Shown here in pieces: positions 1 to 12,230 of a stretch of 64,000 nt of DNA. A model generated the notes under the pieces. That model was not told the origin of the DNA. It did no database searches and saw only the letters and a program-made list of their open reading frames with translations. Origin of the DNA: Synchiropus splendidus (taxonomy: Eukaryota > Chordata > Actinopteri > Syngnathiformes > Callionymidae); assembly GCF_027744825.2 (NCBI RefSeq), contig NC_071338.1, positions 30,113,501 through 30,177,500 on the forward strand, given 5' to 3'. The translations under genes were made by a program, and so were the position numbers. Position 1 is the first letter of the stretch, and each line of letters begins with the position of its first letter.

Positions 1-690
1 TATGGCTATGAGAAACCTCACGATGTCCCCACAGGGATAGCAATACAAACATGTGTGTGTAGTATTTTGTTTCTTTGTTTCAGTCCTAAGAAATTGCCGT
101 CATACTTCCAGACGTAACGTTTCTGATTTGTGAGGAGCCAAATCTCGGCTCCAAGCGGACAAAAGTCGGTCCAGCTCCCGAGGACTGATTCAATCATTGA
201 GTAATTGACTTTTTCTGTCTCCAAGGCGCTGCGCATCCTTAAGACCTGTCGGACTGAAAAATTAGACAAGAGCGAAGAGGGCCATGGAGGAAACCCTTGC
301 TGCCCCGCCGGAGCAGGAGGGGGCCGAGGCAATACTGGGCTTCTCTCCCTGGAGTCTGTGAAGGGGAGGAACTGCTCAGCAGTGATGGACGAGACTGGGC
401 TGGTCAGGTACGTCGCCCTCTCAACACAGAAAACCAATCATTGGCAGATCACCAGGGTCACCAAATCTTCATGCCAAGTCTGGGTCTCCCCATTTGTGAT
501 CTACTCTTCATTAAAATTCCAGTTTCCGGCAGCAGCACAGCATCCATCTCCTGCACTGCACAGTGGATTCTGTGTCCATTTCTGGGTTGCATGACACTGT
601 GCAACTTCGGATGAGACACAGATTTGCCTTCGTCTTTTACCCGAAGAAACACCTGCATGGTGACTTTGGGCAGCAGTCTCCCCTGCATCC
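1..690 (+). other. left-edge segment with a possible terminal exon
   Basis: No gene could be identified here. The plus strand is open in frame 1 from base 1 to a TAA at 115-117. Within it a TTTGTTTCAG acceptor ends at 82, and what follows reads PKKLPSYFQT then stop. That would suit the last coding exon of a gene lying to the left, with the rest as 3' UTR. A further open stretch at 205-594 contains a second acceptor-like site but no recognisable protein. I know no family for these peptides, so this is only a suggestion. Confidence 0.2.
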
Positions 691-699
691 AGGACATGT

Positions 700-910
700 A
701 TCACAGTGAGAATTCTGACTTTTAAATCTCACAATTCTGACTTTACAGTGACTTTAATCTCACAATTCTGACTTTTAAGTGAGACTTCAATCTCATAATT
801 CTGACTTTTAAATGAGTTTACTATCACAATTCTGACTTTAAAGTGAGAATTGTGAGATTAAAGTTCTACCATTTTTTTCTTCACTGGCCCCAACCCTCTT
901 CCGTATGTCA
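700..910. repeat. short-period repeat built on AATTCTGACTTT, with conserved tail
   Basis: Degenerate units of roughly 20 bp alternate AATTCTGACTTT with AATCTCA. They are followed by a non-repetitive tail, CTTCACTGGCCC then CCTCTTCCGTAT. The same array plus the same tail recurs inside the hexokinase gene at about 61336-61600, so this is a dispersed element that carries its own tandem repeat. Confidence 0.7.
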
Positions 911-1130
911 GACACCTGAACTCTTTATCTGCAATAAACCACTCTCTGTGATACACAATATATTAAATTGTATCTGTAATCCAGCTCATCACTGTGCAAT
1001 ATTTCCCTCTCTACCATGCAAGATCAACCACACCTTACCTGTGCAATACAATTGCACATACTTTTTTATATTGTTTTTTTTATTTTATTTATTTTTTATA
1101 TTGTTTATTTCTAGCGTTGCATGTTACTAG

Positions 1131-1780
1131 TACAGTGGTACCTCGGTTCTCGACCACAATCCGTTCTAGACGACCGTTCGAGAAGCGAATTGTTTGAAAT
1201 CGGAGTCGCTTTTTCCCATTACAATGAATGGAAAAAGCAATAATGCGTTCCAAGCCTTAAAATAGTCTTTTGTAGGAGTGAATGTAGAGTGTCTGCTGCA
1301 GGTGGCTGTTCCTCTATGTGTGTGGCCGCTGCATGTGGGTGGGGTTGCCGAGTGAGTGACGTCTCTCCAGAAGGGAAGAGGTGCCCGGTGCGTGTCCAGC
1401 TCTGAATGTGCGCTTCTGTGCAGTTTGGCTGTGACAAAGTCATAAACCAAGTCACGCTCTGTCCCAGACTGGCCTCATCCCTGTCCCAGCTCCAGCCCAC
1501 AACAGGACATCAAACCCTGGAGTGAGCGCTCCAGCACCTCCCCTGTGACACTCTACCACGGTCCAGTGTGGAGACAGGAAAGGTTTTACACCTCAATATG
1601 AAGAAACAACAGTCAGTAAATGGAGCTAACGGGACACGTCTGCATACAGAGGCTGCGTTATACACAATAACAAAGCGCGTCGTGGGTCAGCTGGTCGGTC
1701 CGCGCATGTTTTCAGGGGCGTTCGAGTTTTGGATTTTCGTTCGAAATCAGAAGCAAAAAAATGTCTGCTTTTTTCAAGCA
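1131..1780 (+). mobile_element. decayed DNA-transposon-like repeat
   Basis: The left end begins ACAGTGGTACCTCGGTTCTC, which looks like the terminus of a short DNA transposon. It is followed by GTTCGAGAAGCGAATTGTTT and a T-run. Near 1718-1750 a related motif (GTTCGAG...CGTTCGAAATC) recurs, as if close to the other end, but no clean right terminal repeat or target duplication is visible. The call rests on end-like sequence only, and the right limit is approximate. Confidence 0.4.
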
Positions 1781-2284
1781 TTTCATTGCATCACAGACCC
1801 AGTGTTGAAAATGCGTATGACAAACAAACGCATCATGAATCTTGAAGGACGAAGGAACACGCTTGGTCGTTCTGTTGACCTTTTTTAATGAACACATCTC
1901 TTGAATAGAAGCAGAAGACACGATATTAAATAGAGGCGATTGCAAGGCAATCATCCAAAAATATATTCAGGGAGAGCGGTTTCAGACAAGCTCACCCAAG
2001 TGGTCTTGCAGCCACCACTTCCCCAAATACCCAGTACTTAAAAAAAAACAATACATAGTCGACTGACGCTTCCCACGGGAGAATAAAGAGTTGTCTGACT
2101 CAATTTGCATTGAAGATCCATCACAGAGATTCATGGCGACACATTATCAACAATATTTTGTGGAGCGCACCCTCTACTCACTGCAGGAGACATGATTTAT
2201 CTGTTGAGCTCATTTCCTGATACCACAAACCCGACATCCCGGCAAGGAAGAATCTCATGTCCATGCGTCGGCATGTTGCCCCCC
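1781..2284. other. 3' flank of ddx21
   Basis: This is the sequence downstream of the ddx21 stop codon (ddx21 is on the minus strand). It should hold the 3' UTR, but I see no canonical AATAAA on the minus strand close to the stop, so the cleavage site is not placed. No other gene is visible. Confidence 0.35.
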
Positions 2285-5200
2285 TCAGCGATCGAACGCT
2301 TGACTGAAGCTGCGTTTGCCGCCTCTTCTGTTGTCGCCGCCTCTCCAACCACCATTTCCCCCGAAACTGCGACCTCTTCCGCCTCTGAACCCGCCTCCTC
2401 TCTCGCCGCGGTTTCTCCCGCCGAACCCTCTGTTGCCGCCACCAAAACTGCGGTCGCCGCGCTCCTTGAACTGCCTCTCCTCCAGCTCCGGCAGCTCTGA
2501 GGGGACCGTCAGCTGCCAACGGCGACCGTCAGCCCAGTTGTCCTGTTAAAAAAGAAAAAAAAAAGTTAATGCCCAAACTTACTTTCTGAACTTTAATGAA
2601 TTGTGTCTATATACTCTTAATAATGCATTGGAGATGTGGCTCTTACCTGAAACTCCTTGACTTTGCCAGCTGGAACATCAAAACAGACTCCCTGTGGGAA
2701 GAGGGGAGAGATTGTGACACTGCCTCCCAATTTAAACAGAAACTTGTCGGCGTTTCCATTAAAAAAAGATAAGTTTCTATTAATTATATTTGAAGTTCAA
2801 TCATCTGAAACACAATTTTAGCTTGTCTCCTTAAAAGTACTTCTACGGGAAAAATGTGCAGATGTGGTTGGAGAAATGTATTATTAACATAGCACGTACT
2901 GAATAAAACATTGACTCACAGTTTTGCCTTTGAGGAATGTCATTCTGTTGATGTAGTTCTCCACCTCGTCCCCCAGCTGCTCCTTGATGGTCTTCCAGGC
3001 ATAACTCATCGTGTGCATCTCTTGTGAACACGCCAACTGTAAAGTGGTGAAACCCTGAAACAAAAAAAGCAGAGAGAGGTGACCATGACTATATTATTGA
3101 AGAAGTTTCGGGGAACATTTTAAGTGAAAATGGCACTTGCGATACATCGACCACCTTCTTCAAAAGCTATTTACTCACTGCAAACATTGCAGAGCAGGGC
3201 TCATGTGATGGTATAATTCTGTCTGCCGGGCAGCACAGTTTTCTATGCGTTTGTTGAGTGTCTCTCTCAATGCACCGCATTCATCTCAGATGTAAACAAA
3301 GACTAAAAATGACAATTGTCGCAAGGCTCTGCGGCTTCTGTTTCTACTTAATTCCTAAAAGAGCTTCAGTTGCACATGTGTGGGGAATTAATGCCCAAGA
3401 AACTCTGCGTCCCATTTCTCACCCTAACACTAGCACTTAACACTAGGTTTTGAGTGTCCTCCACTATGAAGTGCCCTCCGACGACCAAGTGAAGTGACTG
3501 ACGTCCCTTAGAATTGGGACAACACTCGATGACGTCACACGTCATTGTCATTGGCTGCTGTGCTGTGTTTTGCTTCCTGCATATCCAGTGTTGGAGACGT
3601 TTTAGAAATGCAAGCTCCAACGTTTCAACACTCGTTTTTTTAGGGTCCAAAACGAGTGTTAAGGTGAGAAATGGGACACAGCCTTTGTGTTCAGCAGCAG
3701 ATCCGATTTGGCACCATATGAACATTCAGTTCTTCAGTTGTATAAAATGTGCTTCCACATGTTTCTAATAAACAAAATTGAGATTGATTCCGAATTAAGT
3801 TTTCATTCTTGACTGATGCATCGTCATGTTCCTGCAGAACTTACCGCATCAGAGTTGAGCAGCGAGCGCTGTTCTAGACTGGTGGCTCCCGATATATGAG
3901 CCAAAGCAGCAGCCAACGCATCGACCGCTCCCTTCTCTTCAATCAGCTTCTGAGCTGATTCTCTGAAGTAGCCGATGGCAGTCACAGGAACAGAGTCCAG
4001 GAACCTGATGTACAGAAACAAAATGCTTTGTTGCTATAGAGTTCACAGTAATCTGTGATCCTCCAAACTGGAGTTCAACGTGTTTCCCACCTGACAGCAT
4101 CTTTGCTCGATGACTTGATGATCTCACTCGGTGTGGGGACTCCAACTCTCCTGAACGAGATGCCCTTTAAAGAACATTTGTCAACCATTAGGATTGCGGA
4201 CAGGGTGGATGAAATAAAAGTCAAGTTGTGTTTGTTTGAATTTCAGCGACTGGACTGTTCATTTTAAAGCCACAAAGGTTTCAAGAAAAACTTACAGCTT
4301 TGTGCTCGACATAGCGCAACTGGTCCTCCTCTTTCCGTTGGTAGAAACAAATACACACTCCAGTTCTGCCCGCTCGACCTGTTCGACCTGAGCGATGGAT
4401 GTACGACTCCACATCCTGAAGCAAAGCAACATCTGATTCCAACATCCAACTATGATCTAAAGACAAGGGTTAACAACTGGGGAAGTAAGTTCTTACCTTG
4501 GGTGGAGAGCACTGAACCACCAGATCTACTTCAGGGATGTCCAGACCTCGCGCAGCCACATTTGTAGCAACCAAAACTTCAAAGGCTCCGTTCCTGAAGC
4601 CCTTCAGTGTGGTCTCCCTCTGCTTCTGTGGAATATCACCATGGAGGGACTGGGCGCTCTGAAACAGACACCAAAAGGAGATAAAAAACATCTTCCTTGT
4701 CATAAGCATTTCGCATCATCCCCCTCAACCTCACCGTATCTTGATCATCCTCCCATCTTCATATCCCTCTCTATTTTCCTCTACTTTGGCCCTGTACTCC
4801 TAATCTTCCTAACCCCACATCTCTCCTTTCCAGGTTTCCAAGCCATCCGTGTCTACCCCACTGATTTTTCTCTCCGAACTTGTAGTTCGACTTCAGGTTG
4901 TGAAATAGAAAGTCAGGGAAAGAAGATACCTGTTTGATGGAGGCATTCAAGGAAAGCTCGGTGGCTTCTTTCTTTGTCTCACAGAAAACGATGGTCCTTC
5001 CGTGGCTGCCACTGTAAACCTGGATCACATCTCCCAAAACGGCTGCACGCTGGGACCAGTGACAGGCTATAGCCAGATGCTAGAAGAAGGAAAAGATACG
5101 TGTGACTTCAGTCTGAGCATTTGAGCAGTGTTTCTTTGGCAGTTTTGGAGTATGGACAATCTGAAAACCATTCCTCAGACAAGAGGAGACAAAAGACGCC

Positions 5201-8200
5201 GTAGTTAGGTAGTAGGCAGAGAGGAAGAGAATGAATTTGACTGAATCCAGTTCTGAAGAGAATCTTCATCCCCTGAAGGAGGACTTTATTTTTATTTCAG
5301 CGTAATACACGATAGCCGCTGCCAGGTGACCAATAAGGCAAGTGAACTTACTTCCAACACAAACTTTGGGTCGCATAAGCATAAATCATAAAGCATAAAT
5401 CGCCCAAACGGTTAAGAACCAGAAACATATTATTGGGAGCATGTTCCACGTTTCAGCTTGTTACGACTCAAATCTTTGGCAGATTTGAGCTACAGATAAT
5501 AAGCATGACCTCCACCAGAGGGCGGTATTTATGGCACAAAAAATGTGACATTGACAAAAAAGTGAACTGAATTCTGTTATAAACCCTTGACGTCGTTTTT
5601 AAAAGTCAGGAAAATGAATACAGAACACACTTACTTCCACTGTTGTTGCAGCTTTCTGTGTTTTCTTGCCAATCAGATCAATGTGTTTACAGTTTGGCTT
5701 CATGTACTTCTTTGCCACTTCGTAGACCCACGGTGGGCAGGTGGCAGAAAACAGCAAGGTCTGTGGGTTGTCACCAGATTCTATAGAAGAGGGGGAAAAA
5801 GATGAATGAACTTCTTTGTGTACATTTCACTCACTGACACAAACGCCCTCTAAATGCAGCATTTCGCATTGTGTACATCAACCCAGTGTTTGAACACTTG
5901 CAATTTTCACTACAAAGAAGAAATTCCTAAAAACACTATGCATTAAAACAGCCTCACACCACTGCCATACTTGTCTGATGCACATTTCCAAAGCTAGTGA
6001 CAGTGAAACAGAAAACAGACAGCCAGCTGCTAGCAGGTCCAAACATTATCACTCGCTTTTAGCAGGTACTCATTTGTGCCAGAGTCTTTGCACTACATTT
6101 ATGAACAGAAACTGTGGCCAACACTTCACCTTTGTTGTACGATGATGCCAAAATCTCCTCCACTTGTTCAGCAAATCCCATGTCCAGCATCTGATCCACT
6201 TCATCAAGGACCACATGTTTCAGTTTGGTAAGGTCCAGTTTATGGTTCTGGATGTGGTCTTTGATGCGACCAGGGGTTCCGACCAAGATATCTATCCCAT
6301 TACGGATGGCATCAACTACGGATCAGAGAAGTATTGTTACAGCGGTGCAATAAAAGCCACAATATTGGGACCAATTTCCAGTGTTGAAAGGCTGTTTAGA
6401 CCTACTCTGGGGATTGTATGAGCTTCCTCCATAGAAGCAGGAGATGACGACTTTCTTAGAAATGTCTTTGAAGTCCTTGGCTACCTGGATGGCCAACTCT
6501 CGTGTGGGAGCCAACACCAAAACCTTCAAGCAGCAATGAAACATATATCTCAACTCCTGCAGCAAGCAAAAACCACAACGTGTCATGCACCATCTGTACC
6601 TTGGGGGCACGGCCTCTAACTCGCTCCAAATTCTCCAGCTGCAGCTTCTCCACCAGTGGAATGGCAAAGGAGAAAGTCTTTCCTGTTCCTGTGTGGGCTT
6701 GGGCAAGGACGTCACTGCCATCATACACAAAGTCAAAGGCCTTGACCTGAATGTCAAACAGGTAAGTGACTCCACGAGCTGACAGGAGGGGAAGAAAAGC
6801 AAAAAACAAGATTAATGTCAAATCAGTTTGGTCATATCCAACACTAGAGTGGCATTATCAAGCAAAATTATGATCATGTTTGGCCATATATTTTACTGAC
6901 TGACAACCAACTGGAGGCATTATTGTATTTCAATATATTTTCATGGTGTAATGATTTCCGCATCTGCATATTTTTAACTCAGGTTTTCCAGTACCCAAAG
7001 ATTACAATCAAAATCTGTACATGTTAAGAGATGCTGATGCAATAAAGCTGATCCTGGTCCACCTGCCCCAACAACAACAAGCAATGTATGAAAGCGCTGT
7101 AGAAGATTTGCAGAAATTAAATGGTGAAAAAATGACCTGATATGAAATACAGAGTGGTCTCACCTTTCAGTTTCTCAACCGTGACCGGGGAAATTCGAAA
7201 GTTGGAAAATGCGCCTTCTTTTTGTTCTGGTGTTTCTTCCTGAATGAATAAGACAAAAATATTTATTAAGATTTGAATGAAAATACATGTCTTTCACAAA
7301 ACATCAGTCAGATCAGGCACTTGGCAAAAATAAATTGAGGGTTAATTTAAGCCTATTCATATTTACCGTTTCTTTTTCACTGTCACTGGCCGACTCCATG
7401 CTTGAAGGAGAAGGCGAGGGGATGGGTGTGGTTGGGTTGGAATGTCCATTGACTACAGCCTCCTTTTTAATTTTCTTTTGCTTCTTCTGCAATACCGACA
7501 CAGAAAAAAATAATCAATTTAAGACATAAACGCCTGTAGACTACTATGGTAGTACAGGTAGTAGACATACAGACCTCTGCTTTTGCGTCAGTGTTCTTCT
7601 TGGTCTTTTTCTTGGGTGTTTCCACGTCATTAACGTTGCCGTTCACGTCTGCGGCTTCATCTTCCATATGTCCGTTCGCTTGTTCGACTGCCAGTTTTTC
7701 TTTTTTCTTTTTTTTCTTCGGTGCAGGAGGTTCACAGTCAGGGTCATTGACCGCCTGCTCCGCTTCCTCCTGTTGCTGCTGCTCAAGCAATTTCTTCTTC
7801 TGTTTCTTGCTCACCTTGTTTTGGAAAAAGACAACAAAAGCCAGAAATCAATAATTACCACTTAGCTCAAGTGTTCATTACATATGTCTTACTATTGACA
7901 GATTATTATTATCATCTTAGTGGTAATAGTGACTGACTAATTGCCAAGCGGCAATAACCAGGCATCTACTTTCCAGCCTAATAAGCAATTCTATCAATAA
8001 GTATACCTCTAAAGAATCATAAGGTGACATCTACACACAGAGTTGGGGTCTATATATTTTCACGAGAAAATAAAATTAAAGTCACAGCACAAACTGGACG
8101 TGCACAAGCAGTAAAAACAAATAATAAAGTGGTTTAGGACATTATTAACACATATTTCATATATTATATATATTTTATTTCACATATTATTTTGGGTCAG

Positions 8201-8880
8201 AGTCGTCTCTATTTCTTGACGAGGCTCAGGTCCTTCACCACATTTGTTGCACATTGTTTTTCTAAGATCTTTTGTATCACTTTCTTTTCGCACTTTATAA
8301 TGTTATTTCTTTTTAATTTATTGTGATATGCTGTGTACAGAGCATGTTACAAACACAATTTATACATGTAAAACGACAGCAAAACCGTGTATAACAGAAC
8401 TATTCTATTGAACGGCAGCAGCTGTTTATTTTCCCCGGGCTCAGCTGTAATTGCGTCATCACATCGCGTCAGGTTCTCGCAGCCTCGTGTTTTAAAGGAC
8501 AGAGGCACGTGGCTTCACCACGTGATCAGGCTGTCCAACAGCGGCGGTTGATAATAGACGATGCTAACACGCGTGAGCTAAACGACAGAAAAGAGGATGT
8601 TTAGTGTCTTTAAACGAACGATGTTAGTTCGTAACACTTCGTAGAACTCCACGAGGGCGGAAATGGAAGACAGACGTTTAGTGTCGCGTGTTAAGTGGTT
8701 CAGCCGAGCCACATGTTGTCAAACATGGAGGCAGCGGATCAGACGGGAACTCTTGAGTTCTTTGGCCCACTAGGTGTCAAAACAATGTATCCTCACCTTC
8801 TTTACTTTAGGCTCGACTGCAGTCTCAAGGTCTTCTCCCATTGCGACTTGCTCGGCTTCAGCGATGATTTTTGATGGCAT
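2285..8880 (-). CDS. ddx21: nucleolar RNA helicase 2 (DEAD-box helicase 21)
   Basis: ATP-dependent RNA helicase of the DDX21/DDX50 group, which acts in the nucleolus in rRNA transcription and processing. Exons in coding order: 8797-8880, 7575-7814, 7367-7486, 7164-7239, 6600-6778, 6406-6523, 6130-6315, 5635-5780, 4930-5079, 4497-4658, 4296-4415, 4091-4164, 3845-4004, 2920-3054, 2647-2691, 2285-2542. They join in frame to 750 aa. Visible parts: a Lys-rich acidic N-terminus (about 1-150); motif I AHTGTGKT (201-208); PTREL (239-243); motif II as DEVD (310-313), the variant typical of DDX21/DDX50; SAT (346-348); HRSGRTGR (494-501); the GUCT domain after that; and a C-terminal FRGG/RGG tail ending [10 protein letters not shown]. 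The start at 8880 is the first ATG of the Lys-rich leader. Length is close to human (about 780 aa). Its orientation is opposite to the other protein genes. Confidence 0.96.
8506..8524. promoter_or_regulatory. paired CACGTG E-boxes in ddx21 intron 1
   Basis: Two perfect CACGTG hexamers lie at 8506-8511 and 8519-8524, about 270 bp inside intron 1 of ddx21. CACGTG is the canonical MYC/MAX and USF site, and ribosome-biogenesis genes are often MYC targets. The motif is seen directly; binding is inferred. Confidence 0.4.
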
Positions 8881-9254
8881 TTCTCCACTCTGATGGAATC
8901 CCTCGTCGTGGCGACGCAGTCAGCTCCACGGACACGCGGCTGGAAAGGAACGCGCTTCGGTGCGCGATCCCGTTGGTCCGCGGCCGTGACATAGAAGTAA
9001 AACCGCTAGAGTGGAACACTCACTCAGCACAGTGTCCATTGGACTTCTGAGGTTTGTGATTGTCTGGATAATTTCCCATTTTATTTTTGCCATTTAACAC
9101 AGTTTGACTATTTTGTTTGTACTGGTACTAAGGCACAAAGGATCATCTCAGACTCTACTGATCACCGCAGCATCCGATGCAGAACCACCAGATTCAGGAA
9201 CAGTTTCGTTCCTGGTGCTGTCAGGTTGCTGAACGTTGGGCAATAGCTGCTGTA
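8881..9254. other. ddx21 promoter side
   Basis: GC-richer sequence immediately 5' of the ddx21 start codon (8881-9000), then ordinary intergenic DNA. I see no TATA box. It should hold the ddx21 5' UTR and core promoter, but the transcription start is not fixed by the sequence. Confidence 0.4.
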
Positions 9255-9255
9255 C

Positions 9256-9318
<63 letters not shown>

Positions 9319-9417
9319 TATTATTATTATTTATTTATTTTCGTTAGTAAGCCTCAGACCGAAATATATATATATATATACTATAATACTGTGATATGTT
9401 TTTGTGCTATGACTATA

Positions 9418-9457
<40 letters not shown>

Positions 9458-9747
9458 TTTTTTCTTTTGGAAAACGGAGGCCTCAGACCAAAATTTCGTT
9501 GCCATAATACAGTGTTATGTTTTTGTGCAATGACAATAAAGAACTCTAAGTCTATATATATATATATATATATATAATTTTTTTTGTTTGTTTGTTTGTT
9601 TTCTTTTTTGTTAATATTTATGTGATATTTATTTATTTTGGACGTATAGTTTTTGTTTTTGGAAACCGGAGGCCTCAGACCGAAATTTCATTGCCATAAT
9701 AAAGTGATATGTTTTTGTGCAATGACAATAAAGAAAATCTAAGTTTA

Positions 9748-9782
<35 letters not shown>

Positions 9783-9933
9783 TTATTTATTTATTTTTGT
9801 TAATATTTATGTGATATTTATTTATTTTGGACATTTTGTTTTTGGGAACCGGAGGCCTCAGACCGAAATTTGCCATAATACAGTGATATGTTTTTTGTGC
9901 AATGACAATAAAGAAAGTCTCAGTCTATGTCTA

Positions 9934-9971
<38 letters not shown>

Positions 9972-10125
9972 GTATTTATTTATTTTTGTTAATATTTATC
10001 TGATATTTATTTATTTTGGACAAATAGTTTTTGTTTTTGGAAACCGGAAGCTTCAGACCGAGATTTCATTGCCATAATACAGTGATATGTTTTTGTGCAA
10101 TGACAATAAAGAAAGTCTTAAGTCT
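9255..10125 (+). repeat. tandem array of LINE-tail-like units with (TA)n spacers
   Basis: About five related units lie head to tail with a period near 190-240 bp. Each has (TA)n, then TTTGTTAATATTTATGTGAT, then a block ending in CGGAGGCCTCAGACCGAAAT, then CAATGACAATAAAGAAAGTC and a short TCTAAG/TCTATG tail. The CAATGACAATAAAG plus short-repeat ending is typical of fish non-LTR retrotransposon 3' ends. Anchors are the CAATGACAATAAAG blocks near 9530, 9720, 9900 and 10095; the first unit, near 9340-9415, is decayed. Open frames in this stretch are translated repeats, not genes. Confidence 0.75.
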
Positions 10126-11433
10126 AATAGCGTCAATTTTTTTGTCTCATATTTCGCATTCATATTTCCAGAGGTAAACACTTGCCATCGGGAAACAGAA
10201 TAGAAATATATAAAAATAAATTCTAATTATTTGAACATTTATTTAACTGAGGTAAAATAACAGATCAACTGTTAATCTAAATCGAAGCTCTATTGTGGAT
10301 TTAACGTGATCACCACGAGACGTCACCGTTTCACTATGTGTATATACGGTATTTGTTTAATGCCCTGCCCTTCTGTGTGTTGTTTATCTTCAGTAAACAA
10401 ATCTCAATAACTCTTGCACTCTGTCACTTTTGAAATTCAAAGCTATATTTTAGTTCAGGTTTAAAGGACGACAAATATAGCTGACATCCCCCACTAAGGA
10501 TATATTGACTGAAGACAGAAAGCCATAACCTCATCTGTCAGGAAAATATACAATTGCACCAGAAAATCGTTCTCTGACTTTCCACGACACATAAGGTCGA
10601 TGTTTCACCCTGCTAACGCCGTGGATAATTCTTGAAACATGGGAAGGCAAGGTCACCAATGTCAAGTCAAGCTCTTCCTGACTTTTAATTGTTGGTAAAA
10701 TATGTTCTCTTCGTCTTTGTAGAGGAAAGTCAAAAAGACAGCTTCTTTTTCAGTGGAGATGTTTCAGTCAAGAGCTGGACAAACTTGTATTAAAGATTCA
10801 ATCAGAGAGACAATACAGACGTCTCACAGATTATACACATTAAATGGGAGCGTCATGCTTTCAGAGTGCTCAAGTCACATGATCCATCCAAAAAAGGGGT
10901 GTTGATTGGTGTCTTCTTCTCACTTCATTCTCATTTCTTCTCCACCAAGTCAAGGTTACACGTGGCGTAAATGAGCAAATGTGTCCGTTTCTCTTTACAA
11001 TGACCGTTAAGCTGAACATACACAGTGTAACTAATGGGTGGAGAAAACCACAGACTGGAACTAAACAACCTTGAGAATCCTGAATCTTGGCATCAGTTCA
11101 ACGGTCAATATTTTCACATGAACATTGTCCAAACATGTGTTTCACAGACAACATGAACAACAACGTGACATGATGCTCAGGTGTACACTGTCTGTGCAGC
11201 AATAATATTTGTGGTGCAAATACTTCAGTATAGTGTGTGTATGCATACATTGAAATGCATACAAACGTGATGCACTTGGCAGCACATTCAGTGTCAGACT
11301 GATCCACTCTCGCTGCTCAAACCCTCCTCCCCATGTTGTAGTAACAGTAAACTCTGATTGGAATCATGACACATTCTTCTCACACACAGTTATTTTTTTT
11401 TTTTTAATATATTATCGGTATTTATATATATAT
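10126..11433. other. intergenic sequence, no gene seen
   Basis: AT-rich unique-looking DNA between the LINE-tail array and the hAT element. I found no exon with plausible splice sites and no RNA gene. Confidence 0.4.
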
Positions 11434-11441
11434 ATTTATAT

Positions 11442-12068
11442 TAGTGGTGGGACTTAAGCACAAATTAATTAATCATAATTATGCATTAACATATTTTAAT
11501 TTAATTTAATCGTTTTATTTTAATTTAATTTAATCGAACAGTTTGCTGTCCAGACAACAGGGAACCTTTGTGAGTGCAGGAGTTCCTGCTCCACTGATCC
11601 CACTGATGCACAAGACACATGGCAGCTAGGATGAGAACAACAACAACAAACATGGAGGAATCCCTGAACAAAAGCAAACAAAAGCATCTGTTTGCTTTTG
11701 TTCAGGGAGGTTTTTCACTACACAATGGCCAGGGTTTCCACCACTCTGAATGGACTTGAAATTCTTATAAAATTGAAATTCTTACACAAATATTTTCAAG
11801 ACATTAAAAGAGCTTTAGTTTAAATAAGGTGATATAAAAACTTGAATATAGCCACCATCGTGATTTATTGTGCTATTGTCAAACTGATCCAAAATAAACA
11901 ATACTTTGTTGTTTAACTGTTTGAATTTGATTCAGTAATATACCAAATTCATTCAAATTGAAAAATCTGGCTTCTTGTGGCAAATATTCTTATACGATTA
12001 ATTGAGATTAATTCATCACAAATTCTCTAATTAATTAGGTTCATTTTTTTTATCAAATCCCACCCCTA
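11442..12068. mobile_element. non-autonomous hAT element with exact 8-bp target duplication
   Basis: A 627-bp element. The left end is TAGTGGTGGGACTT and the right end is the inverted AAATCCCACCCCTA, so the terminal repeats match with a few substitutions. It is flanked on both sides by the same 8 bp, ATTTATAT (11434-11441 and 12069-12076), the expected hAT duplication length. No transposase frame is present. Near the ends lie AT-rich subterminal stretches (AATTAATTAAT). Inside, 11661-11708 forms a perfect 20-bp stem with an 8-nt loop. Related internal sequence occurs at 15464-15727 and, reversed, at 56050-56195. Confidence 0.85.
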
Positions 12069-12198
12069 ATTTATATGTCTTGTGTGGTCTGATGGATTAG
12101 ATCCTTTATTTGTCTCACAGTGGGGAGAATCAATGTGTCACAGCAGCAACAGACGTTCACAGACCATCAGCACACATGAAAACACTGTGACTTCACCG

Positions 12199-12199
12199 T

Positions 12200-12230
<31 letters not shown>
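12199..12230. repeat. (TG)n microsatellite
   Basis: A run of alternating T and G about 32 bp long, upstream of the glycosyltransferase gene. The stretch from 12077 to 12703 otherwise shows ordinary intergenic sequence and should contain the promoter and 5' UTR of that gene. Confidence 0.8.

Noticed and set aside
2178..2549. Long open frames, on both strands, opposite or out of frame to the last ddx21 exon (Arg-, Ser- and Pro-rich)
   Set aside because: They overlap the RGG-coding exon. Its GC-rich repetitive codons keep other frames open, and only the minus frame giving FRGG/RGG continues ddx21.
9259..10077. YIYIYI and FVFGNRRPQTE open frames
   Set aside because: These are translations of (TA)n and of LINE-tail tandem units, not genes.
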